Source: Sindora glabra (taxonomy: Eukaryota; Streptophyta; Magnoliopsida; Fabales; Fabaceae). Taken from it: a DNA stretch of 64,000 bases. The notes beneath the pieces are model-generated. The model did no database searches. It had not been told where the DNA came from and saw nothing but the letters and a program-made list of their open reading frames with translations. How positions within the stretch are numbered: position 1 is the first letter of the stretch; every line of letters begins with the position of its first letter. Location: the NCBI GenBank assembly GCA_020226215.1, contig CM035232.1, positions 78,052,130 through 78,116,129 on the forward strand, in the 5' to 3' direction. Both the position numbers and the translations under genes were made by a program. Shown in pieces: positions 36,982 through 47,406 of the stretch.

Positions 36982-37339
36982 AGCATAGATATCAAACATG
37001 AGCAACTTGTTACAAATATCATCAATCCTTTTTCATCCTAAAAGAACCTTAATAAACAAATCAGCAAGTTCTTCCCTGATTCTTATATGTCTAACATCAA
37101 TAACCCCTTCCTAAAATTTCTTCCTAATGAAATGACAATCAACCTCCATACGCTTGGTCCGTCCATAAAATATTGGGTTCATGGCAATGTGAATAGTTGT
37201 TAGATTGTCACACTATAATTGCATAACTTTAGATGAAGTAATTCCAAGTTGAATAAGAAGATAAGAAAGCCATACATGTTTAGTAATAACATGAATCATG
37301 ACTCCATACTCAAACTCTGTACTAACTCGAGATATCACT

Positions 37340-38100
37340 ATTTGTTTCTTGTTTTTCTAAGATACAAAATTTCCATTGACAAACACACAATACCTTAAAA
37401 TAGGCCTCCTATTCATAGGACACCTTACCTAATCAACATCAAATAAACCTTCAATTCTATAATAATCACGATCTTGATATAATATTTCATGCAAAGATGC
37501 CTTTTTTAGACATTTTAAGATGCATATAATTACATCTCAATAAGAGGTTCTTAAAGAATTCATGAACTAACTAATAAAAAAGCAATATCAAGTGTTGTGA
37601 TAGTAAGATAGTTTAATTTATCCATTAACATTCTGTAATGTTCTGGATTTTATAGTAATTTCTCCTCTTCCAATCCAACCTTAATATTTGAGATTATAAG
37701 GATGTCACATAGTTTTAAACTAAGCAAACCAATTTTCTTCAACAAGTCAAGAACATATTTCTTTTATGAAATTAAAATTCTTTTCTTACTTCGAACAATC
37801 TCAACACCTCAAAAATACCAAAGTGGTCTCAAGTCCTTAGTCTAAAACTTGAATTGAAGAAAGTTCTTTAATTCTAAACTTCTCACTTGATCCTTACTAG
37901 CAATCACAATGTAATCAACATAAACAATAATAATAGATCCAAATATAAAATGTCTGTAGAATACATAGTAATCATGATTACACTTTTTTATATCTAACTC
38001 CATTATAATATCACTGAATCTACAACACCACATTTGAGAAGATTGCTTTAAACCATACAAAAACTTTCTCAATTGATACACCTTTCCTTTCTTCCCTTAA
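37340..38100 (-). pseudogene. copia 2 reverse transcriptase/RNase H remnant
   Basis: An open stretch at 38081-37842 reads YQLRKFLYGLKQSSQMWCCRF, then IIIVYVDYIVIASKD (usual LIVYVDDIVITG, with the second catalytic Asp changed to Tyr) and ELKNFLQFKF. RNase H follows near 37.4 kb with DVDWVRCPMNRRPI. The lost Asp alone would inactivate the enzyme. Confidence 0.88.
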
Positions 38101-38531
38101 GCAACATAATTAGGAGGTTACTCTATATAAACTTCTTAATGTAAATCTCCATGAAGAAAAGCATTTTTAACATCAAGTTGGTGAAAAGACTAATGCTAAA
38201 AAATAGCTAGAGAAAGAAATAAGCAAACAAATGTTATTTGAATAACAGGAGAAAAAGTTTTAAAGTAATCAATATTATAAGTTTGTATATAACCATTAGC
38301 CACTAATCAAGCTTTTAGTTAAACAATAGAATCATTTGGGTTGACTTTGACTGTGTATACCTACTTACACTTAATAGGCTTTTTACCACTTAATAAGGGC
38401 ACAAGCTCTCAAATATTATTATCCACAAGAGCTTTCATCTCTTCATTCATAGCAACACGCCACATATCATGAAAAAGAACCTTAAAAATAATTCTAGAAA
38501 CAATAATAGAATCCAAGGAAGCAATAAAAGA

Positions 38532-39232
38532 CTAGGAAGACACAAGTAAGCCAGAATATGATATAAAATTAAAGATAGGATGAGATTTAGGATGGTTATC
38601 TCTCTGGCTACAACTATAAGTACCTTTATGGTGGACAATAAGAACACCAAGGTCAAAGGATGGAGGAGATGAATTTTTCAAGGAAGAAATTGTTGGTGGA
38701 GGAGACGAAACTAATGACTCTTTAGCAATTGGCACAATACTTGATGGTGGTGTTGTTATTGTGGGGATTTGTTTTTTAGAGAATAAACTAACTAAATGTG
38801 AAGGGCGAGCTATTGTTTGAGAGTAGAGTTCTAAGATGCAGTTGTATGCACAAAAATAATTGTTAACAGATTTAGACCTAAGTAAAAAATCAATAACTGT
38901 TGAAACATCAAAGAAAGGAACTGATTCAAAAAATATAATATCAAAATACACAAAATAATGTCTCAAATCAAGAGAATAATAATAAACTTTTTAAGTGCAA
39001 GAATACCTAAAAAAAACATATTTTAAAGATTGAGCATCTAATTTAGAAACAAATGATAATTATGAACAAAGCAAGTACAACCAAAGATAAATAAAGTGAA
39101 ATGAAAAAATGCATGAGAAGGAAATAAGAGAGAATAAGATACCTCACTATTAAGAACTAAAGAAAGCATTCTATTAATTAAAAAATAAGCTGCAGAAACA
39201 ACTTCTATCCAAAATACCTTAAGAACTTCCAT
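38532..39232 (-). pseudogene. copia 2 integrase and integrase-RT linker remnant
   Basis: 39232-39038 reads EVVSAAYFLINRMLSLVLN and FIFGCTCFVH (usual A-YLINRMPS-VL and FGC-CFVH). 38966-38532 continues with RHYFVYFDIIFFESVPFF (usual KRYYVSADVTFFESVPFF) and a Ser/Pro-rich linker. This is the conserved order of the copia integrase C-terminus before RT. Confidence 0.87.
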
Positions 39233-41836
39233 CTAAAATAAAAGTGTGTGTGAAACTTCCATTAAATAATTTTTTTATTCGACTACCCCATTTTGTTGTG
39301 GAGTAACCACATGAGAGGATTGATGTGTAATACCATGCCTGAATAAATATAAAGAAAACTAGGTAGAAAAATATTCTTAAGCATTATGACTGCACAAATT
39401 TTGAATAGAAGTATAAGTGATTCATAATTTCAGCATAAAGGGCACAAAAAATATCAAATAACTCTAGCAATTTTTTATTAAATAAAGCCAAATAGTTCTT
39501 AAATGATCATTAGCAAATGTAACAAAATAGTAATAACCAAGTTTGGACATAATGGGACAAGGACCCCAAATATGAGAATGAACTTACTCAAAAAAAAGAT
39601 GCAATCTATTTATTGACTCTAAGAATATAAGACTGACAATGTTGTTTAACAAATTGACATAACTCAGTCAAAATGTGAAATAGGACTTAAATAAAGACAC
39701 AATTTTTTTAAAGATGATAATGAAGGATGATCCAATCGGCAATGTAACTAGTATGGAATAATGGTGGCAATAATAATAATGGGTAGAGAAGCAAGTTGAA
39801 GGAAATCACCATCAAGCACACATAATCCACCAAATTCATTCCTCAACTAAAAATTTTCTTCGTCCAAAGATCCTGAAAAATATAAAACCAAGAAAGAAAA
39901 AAATACTATAGTTATAAGTACGTGTAATTTAGTTAACAAAAAGTAAGATCATTAGAAATTTGGGAAAACACAAAACATTAGTTAAAGAAATATCAAACAT
40001 AACATTGGTTGTATCATTCCTAACAACCGAAGCAGTTGACCTACAACATAAGCAATTGACGCATTGGCTAAAGTGATAGAAGCAGTTGACCTACAACATT
40101 AACAGCTGACCCATTGACTAAAGTGACAAAACAAGATAAGGATGTAAAAGAAGAAAAAATGTGTTTTCGAATATATGATCAGTGGCCTTAGAATCAATTA
40201 CCACATAGATTTTAAATGGAAAAAACATACAATAGGATTACTTATCTAAATCTTAGTAGTAGTCTAGAACATTGAGTGAAAGGTAGCTATTGTGAAAGAT
40301 AAAGGTAAATCAAACAATTACATCCTTAATCAAGATTGTGTACTCAGATTCTAGGACAAAAGTGCTAGAAGTGGTATATACAAATTGAGATGGCGATATA
40401 TATCATCCAATCAACTTCGAATAAGTTTTCTTTATATGACTCAATTCTTTACAATAAAAAACAAATATCAATGTTGGGCGGACCACGACCTTCACCTTAA
40501 TCTCCTCTACCACCACTACAACCTCCTCGAGTATTAGAACTGATCAAAGCAGAAGGGTTAACCAGAGAAGTAGATAGGGAAGCTAATGACAACTCTCGGG
40601 CTGCCCAAAGAACACAATAGAAAACAGATTGTCGACTTAACTACTCAGAGCTAGATAAGATATACTAGTGAACAAGACTGAGCTCAATAAATAAATTCAT
40701 AAGAAAAAACAAACAAGCTAACTATTCTCACTAAGTATGCATTGCCTTGACATCTTTAGTAATACGAAGAAGATTGTCCCATTGTTCATATATATTGTTC
40801 CATTTAGTATAAATTTAAGACACAGCCTTTCTTTGCACATTTTGCTAAAATAGACATACATAACATGAGTCATAAATGCAACTATAATTATCTTTCCTTA
40901 AAAAGGGGAAAAAAACTCTCAAGAAATGTCTATAGATCTTTAATTGTCTTCTAATATACACAGTTATTTTCAACTTCTTTCTCTAAGATATTGCTTATCA
41001 AACCAAATAGTTACCAATCTTCTATAATCTATCGAGTTTTCGTATTGTCAATAGGTAGATCATTGATCAAAGTGATCAAGTTTGGCAACACCCTCAAAGA
41101 AATACTCAATAGATTTTTTTTGTATACAAGATATTCGCATGCATCAAGATCACATTTTTTATCGATTATTTTTTGCAACGATAGGTATTAAATCAAAGAA
41201 AGGAGGCTTAAAGTTCAACCTATTTTCACTTACACTAGACTTAGATTCGCCAAACTCCACCATCATAGCAAATAAATAAACTTAAATAACAGATCAAAAA
41301 TAAAAAAGAGCAAAAATTGCAACTAAATAATGTTTGAATCACAAACCAAGCAATAGAAGGATGGGGAAATTGCTGGGGAACTCGCCAAAGAAGAATCATC
41401 ATTGGAGGATGTCTCACACACTGCCACGCCCCAGGGATCCTATTGCGCGTGGCACTTGCACACACACTAGAACATGCCGCACATGTGGTACACGTGCCAA
41501 TCAATCGCCGTCAAAGAGTGCCAATCTATAGTGTCGTCAACTTAGATTGTGAAAAGCTGCTGGAAATTGCCAACAATCACTTAAAAAGAAAAAGGTATTG
41601 CCCTTTAAACAAAACCAAACAGCAGCACCTCTGTCTCCTAATTCTGTATTCACAATTTGATGCCTCTAAAAACATGACACTAAATTATCGCTAGTATTAT
41701 TGCAACCTAATCATGCATGGGGAGGCGAAAAAAGGAAAAAGAAAAAAAGGAAGAGGAAGAAGAAGCTCGGGTTGTTTAGTTTTGGTTTTCTTTTGATTTG
41801 GGTTGAAAGAGAATATCTAAATGGCTCTAAATACCA

Positions 41837-41983
41837 TGTTAAAAGAGAGAAGAGATTCAGGAGGCCATATCCTCAAATGAGAAAGACGATATCTATTCAT
41901 AATAAAAAAATAAGATTACAAAAGATAAGCCTAGATCCATGCATCTTAGTATATAAGAAATTAATAGGCTTAGTTCACTAACA
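41837..41983 (-). mobile_element. 5' LTR of copia 2
   Basis: 147 bp with TGTTA...TAACA-type ends (minus-strand end TTTAACA followed by the primer-binding site TGGTATTTAGAGCC at 41823-41836). Confidence 0.87.
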
Positions 41984-42054
41984 CACTAGATGCCTCTTTT
42001 CTGAATGATTTGATTTGGTTGGATTAAACAAAAAGTTTCCAAAGATAAATATAG

Positions 42055-42398
42055 CGATGGATGTGTAGACATACAAGAAAAGACAAAATTGAGAACGCCT
42101 GCTGTAGGAAATTAGAGTAAAACCAATTGATGAAATGATGATAGAGACACACTTAAGGTGGTTTGGGCATATGACAACAAGAATACCTATGGATACTCTA
42201 GTAAGAAAAGTGCAATTGGGATGAGAATCCATTTATTTATAAGAAGTAGAGGAACCCACAACAAAACTTTAGGACAAATCATGAAAAACGATATTAGCTT
42301 TAAATTATTTCAAGGAAGATATGATTTTTGATAGAGCACAATGGTTTTGTTTAATCCATGTAGCTAACTCCATCTAATAGGCTAAGACTTGGTTGTTC
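42055..42398 (+). mobile_element. RTE-type LINE 3 fragment (3' end)
   Basis: Plus-strand pieces read TRKDKI-NAC, then HLRWFGHM, then the closing block with TMVLFNPCS (usual RT C-terminus with LRWFGHV and NLIHVADP). The end is AGGCTAAGACTTGGTTGTTCGTT, close to the RTE 3' terminus. It is 5'-truncated and frameshifted, and lies opposite in strand to LINEs 1 and 2. Confidence 0.75.
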
Positions 42399-42510
42399 GT
42401 TCCCAAAAAGATAAGCACACTAAAGCACCAGATTTTAGAGGCCAAAAATAAGAAATAAAAAATCTTAAAAATTTAAAACCTCTTAGATAAATAACAAAAT
42501 TCAAGAAGAA

Positions 42511-42646
42511 TTTTGGCATTTTTAGTGATACAATGGCACCCTATATCACCTTTGGAGCTTCCCCCCTCTTAGTGTCCTAGGTTCAAACCTAGACCTTGCA
42601 TGTGTGAAATGGTTTGCCACTCTTACTATCAACAAAAGAAGAAAAA
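42511..42646 (+). mobile_element. tRNA-derived SINE
   Basis: Contains a box A-like GTGATACAATGGCACC (42525-42540) and a box B-like GGTTCAAACCTAG (42580-42592, fits GWTCRANNC), with RNA polymerase III promoter spacing. It is followed by a non-homologous body and a short A-rich end. Flanking TCAAGAAGAA (42501-42510) and TCAAGAAGGA (42647-42656) look like a target duplication. About 136 bp, typical for plant SINEs. Confidence 0.6.
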
Positions 42647-42656
42647 TCAAGAAGGA

Positions 42657-43474
42657 AACATACACAATACTTTGAGGAGTCAGAAAAAAATTATTATAAA
42701 ACTTACAAAAAGTTCAAAAGCCATGAAATGTAAAATCTTCTACCATTAAAAGTAGGCTTTTTGCATACATTAAGACAGATAGTACTATGTAGATAAAAAG
42801 TTAGCTATAGGAGTGATTATAAGCCCATAAATAAAAACCAAAGAGGTATCAGCAAAATTTCCCTTAACATTGATCAGAAATACAATCAAGCAAGGGCAGT
42901 GCTGGGATTTGAGCAATGAGTTTCAAAATGAATGTTGTACAGGATTGAAAGTAAATTTATAGTATAAACATTATTACATAATTGTTTTATCAGTATAAGT
43001 AAAAATTTTGGAGAAAGAAGGAATTATACATAAAAAGCCTAAAATTGCAACAATATACAAGAAATGTCCAATAAATATATAAAATCTAATCTAATAAATA
43101 GTATAAACTTAAACTCATTAAGGGAGGCATTAGACAAAGGCTCAGTTTGTGAACTCTGAATCAGCACAGAATGCAAACAATTATGGCTAAAGATCTGTTA
43201 ATATGAGTAATATAATAGCCTATGATGTCTATAAAATAGAATTAAAAAGATGATTCACAAATTTCATAATTGGCATAAGTTAAAAAATATAAACAAGCAG
43301 TCCAAAAAAGAGGGGGGACGGGATGGGTGCCAAAAAATAAGCAGTCCAAAAAAATTAGGGAACGGGATGGGCACCAAAAAGAGACAAAAATTACACTTGA
43401 CCATTAATTTTACACAGCATATATAAGGCCAAGTACCAATAATCAAAAAGGTTACAGAAGCAAGATGGACTAAC
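42657..43474. other. WIP intron, upstream part without features
   Basis: AT-rich sequence between the SINE and the exon donor. It holds an imperfect direct repeat at about 43294-43385 (GCAGTCCAAAAAA with GGGA-GGGATGGG, twice). No coding sequence seen. Confidence 0.5.
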
Positions 43475-44375
43475 CTTCTTCAAGTGCTTCCTGCAGAGAC
43501 CTTAGGCCACAAATAGACTCAAATAAAGGATCCTCAACTGCTGAAGATTGATTATTTTCACTTTTTTCTTCTTTGACATTCCAAGTTAAATTTGTACCTC
43601 CATTATTTTGGAAATGATCTTCGAAATTCCCCTCTTTTTCTTTGCAATAAGCAGCTTGAGCTTCTGTTGGAAAATGATCATTAGTGAGAGCTTCTTCACC
43701 ATTACCTCCATCATAAATAATTGATGTTCCACTGTGTTTTTTATTACTAGTCACAGTAAAGACACCTCCCTTAATGTAGGAACTTCGCGAATCAGACTCT
43801 ACACTGGATTGAGAATTTTCCTTCTCCATTTCACCCCTTTCACCTCTAGGTTTTTTAGTGCTTTCAGTCCCTCCCCTTCCCTGTTGAACCTGTTGAGTTG
43901 AGTTTGATGAATTATTTGTATTCATATTTTTAATTTGGTTTTTCCCTTGCACATATCCCAATGTCATTGGCATGTCATACTTTGACTTTGGCACACTTGC
44001 TGCCGTAGAAGACTTGCTACTCCTATCCTCACTACTCTCAGAATCTGTCCCAGCAGCAAAAGTAGATCCAAAAGCATATCTAGGGTCCAAATTAGAACCA
44101 CGGATGGCAAAGTCAACAGTAAATCCAGCATTTTTTAATGTAGTTGAGGATCCAATAGAGCCCTCACTATTTTGATTAATATCAAGTGGAAAAGGCTGCA
44201 GGTGTTTATCTGAATTGGCAGCACCAGACAAACCTCGCTTCAAAATTTTACTAGAATCTACTTGTGTATTCCGATCTTTAACAATATTCCTCTTGATTCT
44301 CCTCCATTTCTTCAACCCATACCCTTTTGTCATAGGCAGTGAACCCCCACAAAGGCTTGTGCCTATAATATTCAT
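43475..44375 (-). CDS. WIP: WPP-domain-interacting protein (WIP), N-terminal exon
   Basis: Main N-terminal coding exon. From the first in-frame Met at 44375 it gives 300 residues and, spliced to 22789-23459, a 523-residue protein, in the range of known WIPs. Landmarks: the conserved basic block KGYGLKKWRRIKR (residues 17-29), VDSSKILKRGLSG, the acidic/Ser motif DSESSEDRSSKSSTAAS (about 111-127), KKPRGERGEMEKENS, and WNVKEEKSENNQSSA before QEALEE at the donor. These are WIP signatures; the N-terminal half is otherwise disordered and Ser/Asn-rich. The frame stays open up to 44489, just below an in-frame TAG, but has no ATG above 44375; why is discussed as a finding. Product role: nuclear-envelope KASH protein anchoring RanGAP. 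Confidence 0.88.
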
Positions 44376-46548
44376 AGGTTTTTCACTAGCTACATGAACA
44401 AGTTTTCCCCTTTGATCTGTACTTGACTTGGTATTGCATTTTTCATGGCTACACAAATCAAAGATCTCATTAGCACAAGGACCATTATTGCTAGTCTAAA
44501 TTTCATAAGTTAAGGGTGATTTATTTATCTTTGGTTTATTTTTCTTCAATGGCTTGAATCCTGAACATTTACTTTCCAAATCCTTATTTCAGTTATTTTT
44601 ATCTTTTGGAAAAGATCACAAGTCATCTTAGATTTAATTATTATTTGAGAATTTACTTGGTGAAAGAAGAAAGTATATTGATTTATATAGAGATTTGGGC
44701 CCACAAAGGCATTTGATCCGGTATTCTTTTAGACTACAACCCATTCATTCATCAGAAATTTCTGCCTAAAAAGGAAAAATCAATAATACAATTTGAGAAG
44801 GACCATTGGTTTTATGATATCTTCACTTGCATTATCATAAATTTTAGACAAAAATTCCTCCACCATGTATTTATTTCTTTAGTAATTTTATACTTCATGT
44901 CTATTTTCCCCCCAGAAAAAGTATGTAAATAAATCATTTTCCTCCAAAAGTAAGATTTAATATGCACATCTAAGCATAAATCTCATTTATACAAAGATTT
45001 TCCCCCTCAAAGCTTGATCTTTGAAAGTCAATTTTGTAACATATTATCCAAACACTCATAGTCTGTTGGTCTTTTATTTGTTCTGCATCATTAGATGACC
45101 CATTAAGATTCAGAATAAACTCATTCAATTATGATCTTTCTTTACCATAGATGTTAATTACAATACTCTTTTATTAGATGACTAATAGAACTTACAATTT
45201 AGAATGATATGTCAATTACAGTATGATGCCCTCTTCTTACCAATGTTTTTATGCTTTTAAAGCAATAAATCTTAAAACATACTCTTAAAAAAGGTTGAAA
45301 AGACCTACCTTTTTCCATCCATACACTGTTTCGTTGCCACTTTACAAGCCTCTCTAAGTAAATCAACACCTTCTCGTCATCCAAAATGTTAGATCTGTCA
45401 TATCCAATTGTATCATGCCTAGCAATGGACAAACTACCATATTAAAATTTTCTGCATAAATACCCAACTGAGGTAACATGTTATTTGGTTGCATATTAGA
45501 ATAAGAACTAGACTGTGATATGCACAGATTTTTGTGTCCAGAATTTATTTGGCAAGTCAAGGATGGAAACTCTGCATTGCTTATAAACAACAATTTGAAG
45601 GATTGTTTATATGCTTTTCATATTTCAGCTCATCATCTCCAAATTAGCACAAGTTGTTATTATGTTTAGGTGAACCATTAAAATTATTGAAATTGATAGG
45701 CAGTGCAATATTGAGTGATTAAAAATTAAACCTCCATCACAGGATTGAAATGCTGCAAAGCAATTTATTAATTCATAAAATGAAGTCCCAGTAAGAACCC
45801 AATGAAGCCAATGATATGGTTTAATTTGCAAACAAATTCTCAGAAAAGCGATGCATTTATGGGGCAGAATTATTGTTCCATCATTACCAATGCTCAAAAA
45901 CATTATAAAATGAAAGATTAAGAACTAAATGCCAAATCAATTGATGCTGCCATAATCATCAAATGGTTCCTTCAGAAGCTCACAAATAGACTAAGCAAAA
46001 GGTTGTACTCCTCTAATTGTAAAAGTTTGCAGTTATTTTCCGTGGATTTGCAAAATTTCTTTGTAAATAAACAGAACATAAGACAAACAGTACTCCAATT
46101 TTACAAAATGAAAGATTCTATTCAAGTGGGTAAAAAATAACAGAAGCAATTGACATCTAAGTGTCCCCTTGGAAGAAAGTCAGGGAGGTCCATTTTTAGA
46201 GGTCACTGAACGAAATCGAATATCAGTATCATCAGGTCTCTTACATCTAATAAAAATAAAGCAATATTAAATCAAAGAAAATTATAGTCTCCACACAGAG
46301 CATGAGTAGCAAGATGGACAGTAAGCACTTGCTTACTCTGAGATATAACAATAACAATCATACCTAAAGTAAGGATGGTAAGATGTAAACATAACAGCTA
46401 ACAGAGACATAAAGCAAGATTGGGAAGCAATGAGTTTTTACACGAGGATAAATTAAATAACACAAAACAGCCGTGCAGTTTCGGCTGAAATGCACGAAAC
46501 TTTGCGGTTTTCATGGCAAAGGATAGAAAATAGAGAAGGAACACATAC
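44376..46548 (-). other. WIP: WIP upstream region, probable 5' UTR intron
   Basis: Lies between the WIP coding exon and the probable leader exon. Part of it (44490-44600) reads protein-like in the WIP frame but with stops. An exon-like frame with a good donor occurs at 45310-45433. Otherwise AT-rich, without domains. Confidence 0.4.
45310..45433 (-). other. Exon-like open stretch upstream of WIP
   Basis: The minus strand reads ILDDEKVLIYLERLVKWQRN followed by SVWMEKG, directly followed by GTAGGT (donor-like). Just upstream, another frame (45593-45440) is also protein-like, with a shift between them. Composition is unlike random AT-rich DNA. I do not recognise the family and cannot connect it in phase to the WIP exon. 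It could be an alternative exon or a gene fragment. Confidence 0.3.
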
Positions 46549-46860
46549 GGAAGATTACGATGACAAAACAAGATATCGACAGAGGCAAGATAGGAATCTA
46601 GTGATTTTTTTCAGATTTCACTTCAACGAAGGATAATCGACCAGCATACAGCAACAACCCAGTTCGATTGTCGAGTGAACGCGACGAAATTGGGTTATTC
46701 AGATCTCGATTTTGAGGAATACGCGCAAATGACCAAGCTCCCAAAATCTTGTCAAACGTCGTCGTTGTGGGTTTCCTCTAAAAGATGAGCCAATCAACGC
46801 AAATGAGATGCCGGGCAAACGTTTGAGCTCGTGCAGTCTGCGCTTTATCTCGTGGAAGTG
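46549..46860 (-). other. WIP: Probable WIP leader exon and promoter-proximal region
   Basis: A GC-richer island on the gene strand. It ends with ATCTTCC|GTATGTGT at 46549/46548, a good plant donor. It contains a short upstream reading frame (ATGCTGGTCGATTATCC..., nine codons) and no long frame, fitting a 5' UTR exon joined to the coding exon through a roughly 2-kb intron. The transcription start is not visible; no TATA box is evident. Confidence 0.45.
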
Positions 46861-47008
46861 AATGCGGTGAACCATTTTTTTTTTCCATTATTATGCAAAT
46901 TTACACCACTAAATATATTATGTGAGATCCATTATTATTTAGATTTAAATTTAATTTATCATCAATATAAAATATACTATACTATTAATAAATAAAAAAA
47001 TGTAGCAT
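46861..47008. other. AT-rich sequence between WIP and solo LTR
   Basis: No gene. It would contain the upstream promoter of WIP; no element is recognisable. Confidence 0.4.
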
Positions 47009-47364
47009 TGTAATACCTCAATATAACAAGAAAAATGCAAAAAAAAAATTTAAATAAAAATCACCCTAATAAAAACTTGATAATATAAACGAGTAAAGTT
47101 TGAATAAATTGTAAAGATAGTTTAAAGATATGTTTAGTTAAAATTTTTGTAAAAATTATATTAGGTATTATGGGTCAATATAACACAAAAAGTCCAACAT
47201 TAAATTTGAAAAAATTTTACAAAACACTAAGGGCTTGAAGAGCCCAAATTGGTTTGGGTAATCCAAAAACCTAGATATTTAAGTCAATTTTGAAATAAAC
47301 TATCTTAACTTGATTGAACTAAATTAGTCCAATTTTTTAGATCCAATTTGATGTTAAAACTAGA

Positions 47365-47406
<42 letters not shown>

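Larger units (their letters stand above)
36819..41983 (-). mobile_element. Ty1/copia element 2, complete but decayed
   Basis: 5.17 kb on the minus strand with 147-bp LTRs at 36819-36965 (3') and 41837-41983 (5'). Flanks AACTA (36814-36818) and CACTA (41984-41988) give a probable 5-bp target duplication. After the 5' LTR comes TGGTATTTAGAGCC (initiator methionine tRNA type primer site), and before the 3' LTR TTGAGGAGGAG (polypurine tract). gag (41.3-40.4 kb), integrase (39.2 kb), RT (38.1-37.8 kb) and RNase H (about 37.4 kb) follow copia order. All frames are broken. Confidence 0.9.
23460..43474 (-). other. WIP: WIP intron, 20,015 bp, filled with transposons
   Basis: The donor is GAAGAAG|GTTAGT at 43474 and the acceptor TTGCAG at 23460 on the minus strand. 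Both fit plant consensus, and the phase-1 junction restores the family sequence, so this is one intron and not two genes. It contains a hAT-like element split by copia 1 with two LINEs, copia 2, a plus-strand LINE fragment and a SINE; together they fill about three quarters of it. Both copia elements and two LINEs lie in the same orientation as the gene. Confidence 0.88.

Noticed and set aside
41334..41694. Overlapping frames in a GC-richer patch
   Set aside because: Located between gag and 5' LTR of copia 2; most likely its leader. The frames overlap on both strands and resemble nothing.
43972..44397. Plus-strand frames of 60-67 codons
   Set aside because: Antisense of the WIP N-terminal exon.
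45625..45903. 92-codon minus-strand frame upstream of WIP
   Set aside because: No domain, no splice signals that link it to its neighbours, composition near background.
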